Shown in pieces: positions 34,275 through 42,539 of a DNA stretch of 64,000 nt (position 1 is the first letter of the stretch; every line of letters begins with the position of its first letter). Both the position numbers and the translations under genes were made by a program. Under the pieces are notes generated by a model that saw nothing but the letters and a program-made list of their open reading frames with translations, was not told where the DNA came from and made no database searches. The DNA is from Ruegeria sp. TM1040 (GTDB lineage Bacteria > Pseudomonadota > Alphaproteobacteria > Rhodobacterales > Rhodobacteraceae), in the NCBI RefSeq assembly GCF_000014065.1, contig NC_008043.1, positions 366,001 to 430,000 on the forward strand, given 5' to 3'.

Positions 34275-35978
34275 ATGACCACGATACCACGCCGTGACCC
34301 CAACTTGGTGATGCGCCTCGCCCGTTTGGGGTCCATTCACCAATCACGCCTGTCTTTCATGCGTGTCCTGACGCGACGACTGGCCCGCGAAGGATGGCAG
34401 TTTGAGAGGACGGCCTTTGATGTAAACAGCGCCGGCGAAGGGCATGCCGTCTACACCGCCTATGGACCAGAACGCGCCTATTCTCTGATCGCCTTTGCCC
34501 ATGATCTCCCGCCAGAAAAACGCTCGGACCGGGTGATTGCGGATGCGTGGGATACCACCTTTACCCTCTTTGACGGCGTGCCCAGCGCGGAGGACATCAA
34601 ACGCCTCTCGCAGAACATACCGCTGCAGGAGGCTGGTCGTGTGACCGGCTCCGAACTCTCGGTCTCGCGGGCCAACCGTTCGGTACGTCTCTGGGAGCAT
34701 GTAGTGTCCAGCCTTGCGCAAGGACGCCAGCCGGATCCCAATCGCATCAACGCAGTGGGCTACCTCATGCGAACCACAGCGGTTTACGGGTCGGGCAAGC
34801 TGGGGGCCGCAGATCGCGAGATGATCGCCGACCGTCCCGAATTCAGTGCGCCATTTCAGGTCGAAATGCTGTCAGTCTATCTCACCCGTTGGTTCGTGCT
34901 CGATCTGGTACAGCATATGGCCAACCAACGGGCCGCCGCCATGGGGCAGGACGCTGCCCAGCTCTGCCCCGCAATTGCCCGCAGCACGGGGATCGGGAAC
35001 TCAACCGGTCTTGGCATGGCGCCATTCCTGCTCAATCATCCGGTCTTGTTCAATAACTGGATTGCCGCGCGCGAGGCCGCCATTCAGACCGTCCGCCAGA
35101 TCGAAACCGCCAGCGCCAGCGCGATCGCCTTGTTCCGGTCGCTCATCGCACGCGGCAGAGTCACAATCGACACCTGGCAGTCTGAGCATCCGATCCAGAT
35201 CACAAAGATCAACGCCCTGCGTGCAGACCTCCTGAAACTGGAGGAGTACCTGTCCGAGACGGATCTATCTGCTCGTTTCCCTTGGGACGCGCTCTATCGC
35301 TGGGCCGAGGGGACCCTTTCACTCGAAGGGCAAGAGTGGATCGCTTCTCTGATCCTTGAACCTTATGGAGCACGCGTCGACAAATTTGCGGATGAGATGT
35401 CAGCCGACAATACCGCCACCTTCCGCATCGCTGGCGCGATGAGCGTGAAGGATCTACGCGCCCTTCTAACCGACATCTACGCCTGGGCCATCGAGACTGA
35501 CTGGCAAGCACCGGAAAACCGGGCCCGTGCTTGGTATGTGTCGGAGGAAAAGCTTGAACCGCGCCTCGGCGAACGCTTTGAAGAGCCGATCGAAGCATTT
35601 GAGCAGCCCCTTGCCCCCGGTCGTGACGCAGCGCAATTGTTCAACGCTCTGGCGCATTGGCCAGACGAAGCTCAGGTCGCCGACTTCCTGTTACGCCACC
35701 CCGAACACCGCCATGTATTGCGCCGGGCGCAGATTGTCGGGCGTGCGCCCTATGCCGAAATTCGCGACAATACGATTTCGGCTCAGGTGCTTCCGATTGA
35801 CATGCTGCGTTGCAAGCTCGCCTTTTTCGGCGCCACACAGTTCGACCCACGCTCGGATCGCTGGGTGCGGATCTGCATGTATGGCGGTGCGCCGCTCCCC
35901 ACTGAATTGACGCCGGAGAACGCAGATTTTTGGGTCTTCCCAGAGACGGATCCGGTGCTTGAGGAGGGCGCAGCATGA
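34275..35978 (+). CDS. Unrecognised 567-residue soluble protein
   Basis: I do not recognise a domain. The protein is soluble, rich in Ala, Arg, Leu and Trp, with no signal peptide or membrane helix and mostly helical by composition. Blocks that look conserved are SIHQSRLSFMRVLTRR, GNSTGLGMAPFLLNHP, INAVGYLMRTTAVYGSGK, SVYLTRWFVLDLVQHM and DRWVRICMYGGAPLP. The GIGNSTGLGMAPFL block looks like a glycine-rich ligand or nucleotide loop but is not a standard P-loop. The ATG at 34275 follows AAGGCC. The last bases overlap the DUF3726-like gene as ATGA, so the two products probably act together. The operon suggests a step in catabolism of the compound imported by the BCCT carrier. Confidence 0.8.
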   Translation: MTTIPRRDPNLVMRLARLGSIHQSRLSFMRVLTRRLAREGWQFERTAFDVNSAGEGHAVYTAYGPERAYSLIAFAHDLPPEKRSDRVIADAWDTTFTLFDGVPSAEDIKRLSQNIPLQEAGRVTGSELSVSRANRSVRLWEHVVSSLAQGRQPDPNRINAVGYLMRTTAVYGSGKLGAADREMIADRPEFSAPFQVEMLSVYLTRWFVLDLVQHMANQRAAAMGQDAAQLCPAIARSTGIGNSTGLGMAPFLLNHPVLFNNWIAAREAAIQTVRQIETASASAIALFRSLIARGRVTIDTWQSEHPIQITKINALRADLLKLEEYLSETDLSARFPWDALYRWAEGTLSLEGQEWIASLILEPYGARVDKFADEMSADNTATFRIAGAMSVKDLRALLTDIYAWAIETDWQAPENRARAWYVSEEKLEPRLGERFEEPIEAFEQPLAPGRDAAQLFNALAHWPDEAQVADFLLRHPEHRHVLRRAQIVGRAPYAEIRDNTISAQVLPIDMLRCKLAFFGATQFDPRSDRWVRICMYGGAPLPTELTPENADFWVFPETDPVLEEGAA

Positions 35979-36625
35979 GCCACTCATTGAATGAAATCGA
36001 GGCGATGGCCAAACGTGCCGGGCGTGGCGCGGGTCTGTCTTGGGGATTGGCGGAAGAAGCAGCAAAAGGAACGCGCTGGCTCTCCTCTTTTGGCTTTCCC
36101 GGCACTGAGATGTTGGCCGAACTCTTAGAGCTGAACGACCAGATCCCGCCAATTGATGTATCTCCGGTATCACTGAGCGCCGCCCTCTGGCACGCGCCAG
36201 CACGCCGGATGAGCCCCTTGATCGCGGGTGCGTCCCTCTCGGACTGTGCCGTTCGCCTGTTGGATCGCGGCACAATCACCATGCAGGACGTCAGCCTCCC
36301 GCTGCTGGCCGTCCCGTTCATGGGCGGCGCCGCATTGCGCCTCGGTGTGCCTGTTGCGGCAGAATGGGAGGGCGCGCGGCTTGCCACCGATGGCAAACAG
36401 CTGTGCGTTCAGGGCGAACCGGACGCTCTGCGTGCCGGGCATGCAGGCCTGCTGGTGTTCTCGGCCCCGGCGGACATGACCGGAAAGCGCGAGCCGGTGA
36501 TGCGGGCTGATGTCTCGGAACAGAGTTGGGAGACGCTCGGCGAATTTGCCCACCGCACCTTTGCGCCCGCCACCGAAGAAAGCCGCCTGCGCGGGGCAGG
36601 TGCAGGGACCAACGACAACAGCTGA
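35975..36625 (+). CDS. DUF3726-like protein
   Basis: A 216-residue soluble protein starting MSHSLNEIEAMAKRAGRGAGLSWGLAEEA; from memory this matches DUF3726 proteins of proteobacteria, which have no known function. Other visible blocks are ARRMSPLIAGASLSDCA and VPFMGGAALRLGVPV. It overlaps the preceding 567-residue gene by 4 nt and is followed by the Ldh-family gene 60 nt later. The gene trio is likely a functional unit. The family name needs a profile search. Confidence 0.65.
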   Translation: MSHSLNEIEAMAKRAGRGAGLSWGLAEEAAKGTRWLSSFGFPGTEMLAELLELNDQIPPIDVSPVSLSAALWHAPARRMSPLIAGASLSDCAVRLLDRGTITMQDVSLPLLAVPFMGGAALRLGVPVAAEWEGARLATDGKQLCVQGEPDALRAGHAGLLVFSAPADMTGKREPVMRADVSEQSWETLGEFAHRTFAPATEESRLRGAGAGTNDNS

Positions 36626-36685
36626 GACCACAGCGACAGGCGCGCCCTTCCCCGACATATGAGTGACAGACAAGAAAGAACAGAG

Positions 36686-37693
36686 ATGACCGCCACCGAA
36701 ACACTCACGCTCTCGGAAATCGAAAGCCTTGCCTTTGATGCACTGGTTGCAGCGGGCACCTCACCCGCAAACGCCCGCCCTCTGGCAGTTGCAACCGCGA
36801 TGACCGAAGCCGATGGGGTCGCCTCGCACGGGCTGGCCTATATCCCGATCTATGCCCAGCATGTTGAATGCGGCAAAGTCGACGGACAGGCCAACCCCAA
36901 GGTCGCACACCCTCGACCCGCAGTGATCACCGTGGACGCAGCCACCGGATTTGCACATCGTGCGATCGACCTCGGCTTTGAGCAGTTGATCCCTCTGGCC
37001 AAGGAAATGGGTGTCGCGGTGCTGGCCGTGAACAACTCCTACAACTGTGGTGTTCTGGGGGTTCACACGCAAAGGCTGGCGCAGGCTGGGCTGATGGGGT
37101 TTGGCTTTACCAATGCCCCTGCCTCGATTGCGCCCTCGGGTGGCGCAAAGCCTGTGGTGGGCACCAATCCATTTTCAATCTCGGCGCCGGGTTCAGATGG
37201 CACTGCGGCTCTGCTCATTGATCAATCCGCCAGCACGATTGCAAAGAGCGAAGTGATGAAACACGCCCGTGAAGGCAAGCCGGTCCCACAAGGCTGGGTG
37301 CTGGACGCCGATGGCCAGCCCACCATCGATCCCGATGCAGGCCTCAAAGGGTCAATGGTGCCGTCCGGCGGATACAAAGGCGTGGGCATTGCCCTGACCG
37401 TCGAGCTTCTGGCAGCGGCCATGACCGGCGCAACCCTGGGCGCGGTGGCGAGCCCGTTTTCCGGCACAGCGGGCGGTCCGCCCAAAACCGGCCAGTTCTT
37501 TATCGCCATAGACCCGGACGCTACATCCGGGGGGCTCTTTCAGGAAAAGCTCGCGGATTTGATTTCGGCATTTCGTGATCAAGATGGCGCACGTCTGCCA
37601 GGAGATGGTCGCCAATCCGCCCGTCTCCGGGCCGCCACCGAGGGCGTGAGGGTGAACGCCGCCCTACTGGAGCGCGTGCGCGCCCTCATCTAA
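36686..37693 (+). CDS. Ldh-family (DpkA/malate dehydrogenase-like) NAD(P)H oxidoreductase
   Basis: A 335-residue enzyme of the malate/L-lactate/L-sulfolactate dehydrogenase family: active-site His in GVASHGLAYIP, VAVLAVNNSYNCGVLG, PIVGTNPF-like VVGTNPFSISAPG, and YKGVGIALTVELLAAAMTGA. Relatives include Delta1-piperideine-2-carboxylate and Delta1-pyrroline-2-carboxylate reductases and sulfolactate dehydrogenase. In this operon an imine or 2-oxo acid derived from an N-methylated or cyclic amino acid is plausible. Start uncertain: ATG 36686 chosen, ATG 36659 is nine codons longer. Confidence 0.88.
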   Translation: MTATETLTLSEIESLAFDALVAAGTSPANARPLAVATAMTEADGVASHGLAYIPIYAQHVECGKVDGQANPKVAHPRPAVITVDAATGFAHRAIDLGFEQLIPLAKEMGVAVLAVNNSYNCGVLGVHTQRLAQAGLMGFGFTNAPASIAPSGGAKPVVGTNPFSISAPGSDGTAALLIDQSASTIAKSEVMKHAREGKPVPQGWVLDADGQPTIDPDAGLKGSMVPSGGYKGVGIALTVELLAAAMTGATLGAVASPFSGTAGGPPKTGQFFIAIDPDATSGGLFQEKLADLISAFRDQDGARLPGDGRQSARLRAATEGVRVNAALLERVRALI

Positions 37694-37723
37694 GCCTTCG
37701 AACTCAACGGGGACGCAATCTGT

Positions 37724-37745
37724 GGGCGGGGTCCAGTGCCCGCCC
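37724..37745 (+). terminator. GC-rich hairpin after the Ldh gene
   Basis: GGGCGGG and CCCGCCC form a 7-bp stem with an 8-nt loop, 30 nt after the stop. A second hairpin (GGGTTC-GGTAGG-GAACCC) lies just downstream. There is no T-run; together they may end the 30.1-37.7 kb operon. Confidence 0.5.
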
Positions 37746-37922
37746 GCGTGGAGGGTTCGGTAGGGAACCCCAACGCCGACCTTTGTTGACTGGGTTGTGT
37801 CAAACAACCGTATCGCCGAACTCCGGGAGCAGAGCGCGACTCCTAAACCAAGTACCGAGGCCCTAAGGAGGTGACGGATACATGATCTCCACATCTGATC
37901 GGTTTGACATTTGTAGATGAGA

Positions 37923-37998
37923 TGGTGGAGCCTAGCGGGATCGAACCGCTGACCTCCTGCATGCCATGCAGGCGCTCTCCCAGCTGAGCTAAGGCCCC
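37923..37998 (-). tRNA. tRNA-Ala (anticodon GGC)
   Basis: 76 nt on the minus strand fold as a cloverleaf: acceptor GGGGCCT/AGGCTCC with one G-U pair, D-arm TAGCTCAGCTGGGAGAGC, anticodon stem CCTGC/GCAGG with loop ATGGCAT (anticodon GGC), T-arm with GGTTCGATCC, and an encoded CCA end. GGC reads GCC and GCU alanine codons. A complete, normal tRNA gene beside a plasmid replication module 20 kb away is notable. Confidence 0.95.
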
Positions 37999-38373
37999 AT
38001 CGAGCAGTTTGCAGTGCTTTGCACGCTGCTTGGACTGCGATTTACGGGAGGAGCGAAGGGGCTGCAAGAGCAAAATGAACCTCGCGGAAAATTTTTTACT
38101 CCCGCGCCGCTGTCGATCACCGCAATACCCGAACTCCTGCACGTATGCATGTCGCCTCACGCCGGGTTCCTCTCCAGATATGGCGAAATCACCCACTCGG
38201 GCCTGGCGAAAGTCGGCGACGCCAGGGACAGGACACGCCGCGCAATCTGCGCGATACCGAGTTGTAAAAGCTACACTTGTGGCGACGCTTACTTGCTTTT
38301 GGATACTGGATATAGAACAAGAGAAGCGGCGATGGCTTTCGCCCCATTTCAAAAAGGGTTTTGGGAGGATCAC
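37999..38373. other. Leader region between tRNA-Ala and the fusion gene
   Basis: About 375 bp with no convincing gene. It carries the tRNA promoter on the minus strand and the promoter of the fusion gene on the plus strand. A small perfect hairpin CGCGCA-ATC-TGCGCG lies at 38239-38253. The reading frame of the fusion protein stays open through it, but the strong ribosome site at 38361-38366 marks the true start. Confidence 0.5.
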
Positions 38374-41300
38374 ATGGATCATTGGGCATCCGCTATGGAG
38401 CAGCACTGGGGCATTCAAGCGGAGCTGAGGCAGCTTGATGGCGAATATGACCTCAACTTCCTCGCCGAAACCCCGGAGGGCACGGGATATGTTGTCAAAG
38501 CCATGCGCCCTGATTGTGAAGACTGGCTCGTGGATATGCAAATCCGCACCCTGGATCATATCTCAGCAGCAGATGCCGATCTTCCCTGCCCCCGTGTCAT
38601 CCCTGCGCGCTCTGGCCAGAAAATGCTGCGCCTCGAAGATGCGCATGGCAACGCGCGTCTGGTTTGGGTGATCGAGCGCCTTGCTGGCAAATGTTATGCA
38701 GAGGCCGCCCCCAAAACCGACGCCTTGATTGCGCAGGTTGGGCAGATTTTGGCTCGCACAACGGTTTCGCTCCAAGACTTTGACCATCCTCATCTTGCGC
38801 GGGATTTCAAATGGGATCTGATGCAGGCCGATTGGGTGAATGGCGCGCTCGATTGCCTTGAAGATGGCGCGCGCAGAGCTTTGATCGCGGACATTGGTGA
38901 TCAGTTTACGGCGCTCAAGCCAGCACTTGCAAAGCTGCCGCAGCAGGCGATCCACAATGATGCCAACGACTACAATATCCTCGTGAACGGCGGCGCGGGG
39001 ACCGGTATTGAGCCCAAGATCTCGGGACTCATTGATTTTGGCGACATGTGTCGCGCGCCGCGCATCTGTGATCTTGCGATTGCAGCGGCGTATGTGGTGC
39101 TCGACCACCCCAAGCCCGAAGCGGCGCTGACAGCCCTGGTGTCGGGCTATCACGCCGAAAACCCGCTGAGCGCGCCTGAGCTCGATCTTCTCTGGCCGCT
39201 CCTCAGAATGCGCCTCGCCGTTAGCGTGGTGAACTCCACCCTGATGGCAACAGAGAACCCGCATGATCCCTATGTGACGATCTCGCAGGCCCCCGCATGG
39301 CGGTTTCTTGAAGGGCACGACCTGAACGGCGATCTGATGGCGGCGCGGCTGCGCGCGGCCTGTGGCCTTCCCGTGGTTGAAGGCGCAGATCGGGTCATGG
39401 CCTGGCTTGATGAGGCGCGAGGCAGTTTCGCTCCGCTCATGGGGCAGGACCTTACCGATGTACCGATGGGATCGCTCTCGGTTGAAAAGAGCCTCTGGCC
39501 GCAAAACCCTTTTGACATGCCACTGGCCGAGGCTGCGCGCGTGGGAGAGGAATTTAACACCGAAGATCAGATCTGGCTTGGCTATTACCACGAGCCGCGT
39601 CTGATCTACACCGCGCCTGCATTCCGCAATGGTCCATGGAAAGCCAGCGACCGCCGCACGGTGCATCTGGCTGTCGACGGGTTTGCGCCTGCTGGCACCA
39701 CGCTCCATGCCCCCCTCGAGGGAGAAGTCTGGGTCGTCGAGAACCGTGACAGCCATCTCGATTACGGGGGCGTGATCATCCTGCGTCACAAGACCCCGGA
39801 GGGAGACCCGTTCTACACCCTTTATGGGCATCTCGACCCCGAGGTTGTCACCCGACTGCAGCCCGGCGACCCCATCACAAAGGGGGAGGCGTTCTGTCGA
39901 CTTGGAACAGCTGAGGAGAACGGGGGCTGGGCACCACATGTGCATTTCCAACTGGCGCTGAGCTGCGACGGCATCGAGACCGATTGGCCTGGCGTGGGAT
40001 CGCCAGATGACATGTATCTGTGGCGTGCGCTCTGCCCCAATCCAGCCGCGCTTCTGAATCTGCCTGATGACAAGACCTGCTATCGTCCCACGGACAAATC
40101 CACAGTTCTTGAAAAAAGACGCGCGCATTTTGGCGGCAATCTCAGTCTTACATATTCCGACCCGGTGATGCTTGTGCGGGGGTGGAAACACCATCTGTTC
40201 GACGAATGGGGTCGACCCTATCTAGACGCCTACAACAATGTGCCGCATGTGGGCCACGCGCACCCTCGCATTCAAGCGGTTGCGGCCGATCAGCTGCGCC
40301 GTATGAATTCCAACACCCGTTACTTGCACCCGGCGCAGACTGCCTTTGCCGACAAAGTCCTGTCAAAATTGCCCGATCACTTCGAAGTCTGTTTCTTCGT
40401 GAACTCCGGCACCGAAGCCAATGAGCTGGCGCTGCGCCTAGCGCGAGCACACACGGGTGCAAAGGGCATGGTCACGCCGGATCACGGCTATCATGGCAAC
40501 ACAACCGGTGCGATCGACCTTTCAGCTTACAAATTCAACAAGCCGGGTGGCGTCGGGCAGGCGGATTGGGTGGAGCTGGTCGAGGTCGCGGACGACTATC
40601 GCGGCAGCTTTCGTCGCGACGATCCGGACCGCGCTCAGAAATTTGCGGATCTTGTCGACCCGGCGATTGCAACTCTGAACTCGAAGGGGCACGGCATTGC
40701 GGGCTTTATCGCGGAAACATTCCCGTCGGTTGGGGGCCAGATTATCCCGCCCAAGGGCTACTTGCCTGCAGTATATGAAAAAATCCGCGCAGCGGGTGGT
40801 GTTTGCATCGCAGATGAGGTTCAGACCGGCCTCGGACGACTGGGCGAGTATTACTTTGGCTTTGAGCACCAAGGCGCCCTGCCCGACATCGTGGTAATGG
40901 GCAAGCCCATCGGCAATGGCCATCCGCTCGGGGTGCTGGTCACAACCAAGGCGATTGCCGAGAGTTTCGACAACGGGATCGAGTTCTTCTCGACCTTTGG
41001 GGGCTCCACCCTGTCCTGTCGGATCGGCAAGGAAGTGCTCGACATCGTGGATGACGAAGGGTTGCAGGAAAATGCCCGCGCCCGTGGGGCGGAGCTGATC
41101 TCAGGGCTCAGAGCCCTCGAGCGCAAATATGCCTGCGTCGGAGATGTGCGTGGGGTGGGGCTGTTTCTGGGGTTGGAACTGATCCATGCCGACGGCTCCG
41201 AGGCGACAGAGATCTGTTCCTACGTCAAAAACCGGATGCGCGATCACCGTATCCTGATTGGCAGCGAAGGCCCCAAGGACAACATCCTGAAAATCCGCCC

Positions 41301-41385
41301 CCCCCTCACCATCGAAGCCGAAGACGTGGAGATGCTGGTGAGCGTGCTAGATGAGGTGCTGGCTGAGATCAATCCGGCTGAGTAA
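38374..41385 (+). CDS. Kinase (APH) - M23 peptidase - class III aminotransferase fusion
   Basis: A 1003-residue three-domain protein. Residues 1-340: APH/hydroxylysine-kinase-like domain with H194-N-D196 and LIDFGDMCRAP. Residues about 400-560: M23/LytM-like domain with all zinc ligands (H431-LAV-D435 and H522-V-H524). Residues about 600-1003: class III PLP aminotransferase with NSGTEANELALRLARAHTG, ADEVQTGLGR and Schiff-base K844 in MGKPIGNGHPLG. The outer domains resemble hydroxylysine kinase and AGXT2L phospho-lyases, which phosphorylate an amino alcohol and then eliminate phosphate and ammonia. Start ATG 38374 has GGGAGG six bases upstream; ATG 38332 is weaker. No signal peptide, so the M23 domain is cytoplasmic. 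Confidence 0.85.
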   Translation: MDHWASAMEQHWGIQAELRQLDGEYDLNFLAETPEGTGYVVKAMRPDCEDWLVDMQIRTLDHISAADADLPCPRVIPARSGQKMLRLEDAHGNARLVWVIERLAGKCYAEAAPKTDALIAQVGQILARTTVSLQDFDHPHLARDFKWDLMQADWVNGALDCLEDGARRALIADIGDQFTALKPALAKLPQQAIHNDANDYNILVNGGAGTGIEPKISGLIDFGDMCRAPRICDLAIAAAYVVLDHPKPEAALTALVSGYHAENPLSAPELDLLWPLLRMRLAVSVVNSTLMATENPHDPYVTISQAPAWRFLEGHDLNGDLMAARLRAACGLPVVEGADRVMAWLDEARGSFAPLMGQDLTDVPMGSLSVEKSLWPQNPFDMPLAEAARVGEEFNTEDQIWLGYYHEPRLIYTAPAFRNGPWKASDRRTVHLAVDGFAPAGTTLHAPLEGEVWVVENRDSHLDYGGVIILRHKTPEGDPFYTLYGHLDPEVVTRLQPGDPITKGEAFCRLGTAEENGGWAPHVHFQLALSCDGIETDWPGVGSPDDMYLWRALCPNPAALLNLPDDKTCYRPTDKSTVLEKRRAHFGGNLSLTYSDPVMLVRGWKHHLFDEWGRPYLDAYNNVPHVGHAHPRIQAVAADQLRRMNSNTRYLHPAQTAFADKVLSKLPDHFEVCFFVNSGTEANELALRLARAHTGAKGMVTPDHGYHGNTTGAIDLSAYKFNKPGGVGQADWVELVEVADDYRGSFRRDDPDRAQKFADLVDPAIATLNSKGHGIAGFIAETFPSVGGQIIPPKGYLPAVYEKIRAAGGVCIADEVQTGLGRLGEYYFGFEHQGALPDIVVMGKPIGNGHPLGVLVTTKAIAESFDNGIEFFSTFGGSTLSCRIGKEVLDIVDDEGLQENARARGAELISGLRALERKYACVGDVRGVGLFLGLELIHADGSEATEICSYVKNRMRDHRILIGSEGPKDNILKIRPPLTIEAEDVEMLVSVLDEVLAEINPAE

Positions 41386-41398
41386 ACCAGTCGCGAAC

Positions 41399-41419
41399 GC
41401 GCCCTCTCCCTGAGGGCGC
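41399..41419. terminator. Hairpin between convergent genes
   Basis: GCGCCCTC-TCCCT-GAGGGCGC is a perfect 8-bp stem with a 5-nt loop, 13 nt after the fusion-gene stop and before the convergent LysR stop. There is no T-run; terminator likely. Confidence 0.55.
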
Positions 41420-41475
41420 CATTACGCCTTCAGCATCCGGTCCGGGGTCGAACCAGGGTACAAGAGTCCCTCGCC

Positions 41476-42393
41476 TCAGCTGATGGGCGACCAGACCGCG
41501 CTCAACTGATCAAAGAATGCTGCAATCAGCGGGTCTTCCAGTCGGTCTTTCAGCGTCAGGACACCGAGCGAGGCTGGAACGCTGAGCGTCTCGCAGATCA
41601 CGACCCCGTTAGATTGCCTTTGGTGCAGAGCGATTGACTCGCGGCACAGGCTCAGCCCGACGCCTGAGCGCACCATCTCCAGCATCGAAGCCTCATGGTC
41701 GACCTGGGCGACGGTGTTTTGCTGGCAATCGTGTTCCGCAAATATGCGGCTCAACAGGCGGTTGTGAACCGATACCTCGGGCGTGCCGATCCAAGGCAGC
41801 CGGGCCAGCTCGGCCCAGCCCGCGCCGGCGACCCGTGCGTCCCAACCGGGCGGCGCGATAATCCGATAGGCAAAATCCGCAAGCTTCTGCGCGTGGAGCT
41901 CGGTCTCGGAGGGTAGTGCCTCCAGCTGATCCGGCGCCGCAAGGTAATAGCCTGCATCCACCTGCCTGCGCAGAATCCTCTCCAGAATCTCCCCACTCAC
42001 CCCGTGCACAAGTTCGGTTGTGATTCTCGGATTTGAAGCTCCCAACTGGCTCAGAAGCCGCCCTAACCGAATGAACTCCGGGTCGATAATGGTTCCAAGC
42101 CGCAGCGTCCCAGAGATATGATCGCTATGCTGGCTTGCCGCACGGCGAAACTCTGCCATTACGCGCAACACCTCTTCGGCCTTGGGCAGAAGATGCTGCG
42201 CATCTGGCGTAAGGTCCAGACCACGCGGCGTGCGGGTGAACAGGGTTACACCAATATCCTCACTTAATCGCCGGATCTGATGGCTCACCGCGGGTTGGGT
42301 CAGGTTCAAGACGTCCGCAGCCCGCGACACAGACCCCTCACGGGCCACGATCACAAAAGCCAAAATACTGTTGGGGTTCGAAAATCTCTCCAT
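41476..42393 (-). CDS. LysR-family transcriptional regulator
   Basis: A 305-residue LysR protein: winged helix ILAFVIVAREGSVSRAADVLNLTQPAVSHQIRRLSEDIG and a periplasmic-binding-like effector domain. It is divergent from the GMC oxidoreductase (146-bp gap), which it probably controls, and convergent with the fusion gene, so it could also relate to that. The effector is unknown. Confidence 0.9.
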   Translation of the reverse strand: MERFSNPNSILAFVIVAREGSVSRAADVLNLTQPAVSHQIRRLSEDIGVTLFTRTPRGLDLTPDAQHLLPKAEEVLRVMAEFRRAASQHSDHISGTLRLGTIIDPEFIRLGRLLSQLGASNPRITTELVHGVSGEILERILRRQVDAGYYLAAPDQLEALPSETELHAQKLADFAYRIIAPPGWDARVAGAGWAELARLPWIGTPEVSVHNRLLSRIFAEHDCQQNTVAQVDHEASMLEMVRSGVGLSLCRESIALHQRQSNGVVICETLSVPASLGVLTLKDRLEDPLIAAFFDQLSAVWSPIS

Positions 42394-42539
42394 ATTACCA
42401 TCTTTAATATCGGAACGAAAAATTTGTCATTGGAAATGCGCCACGCTGCTTTCTAATCTCCGAGGCACTGCCCGTGCCCACCTCGTCCAAAGCGATGAGC
42501 GGGGAGCTGGTGGGACAAAAGATCAAGGGAGACAGCATC

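Noticed and set aside
37923-37998. tRNA-Ala as an integration (att) site
   Set aside because: No second copy of its 3' end was seen by eye in the window, and the only recombinase relic is 19 kb away.
38014-38373. N-terminal extension of the kinase/M23/aminotransferase fusion
   Set aside because: It starts just beside the tRNA gene, has no domain character, and the strong ribosome site is at 38361-38366.
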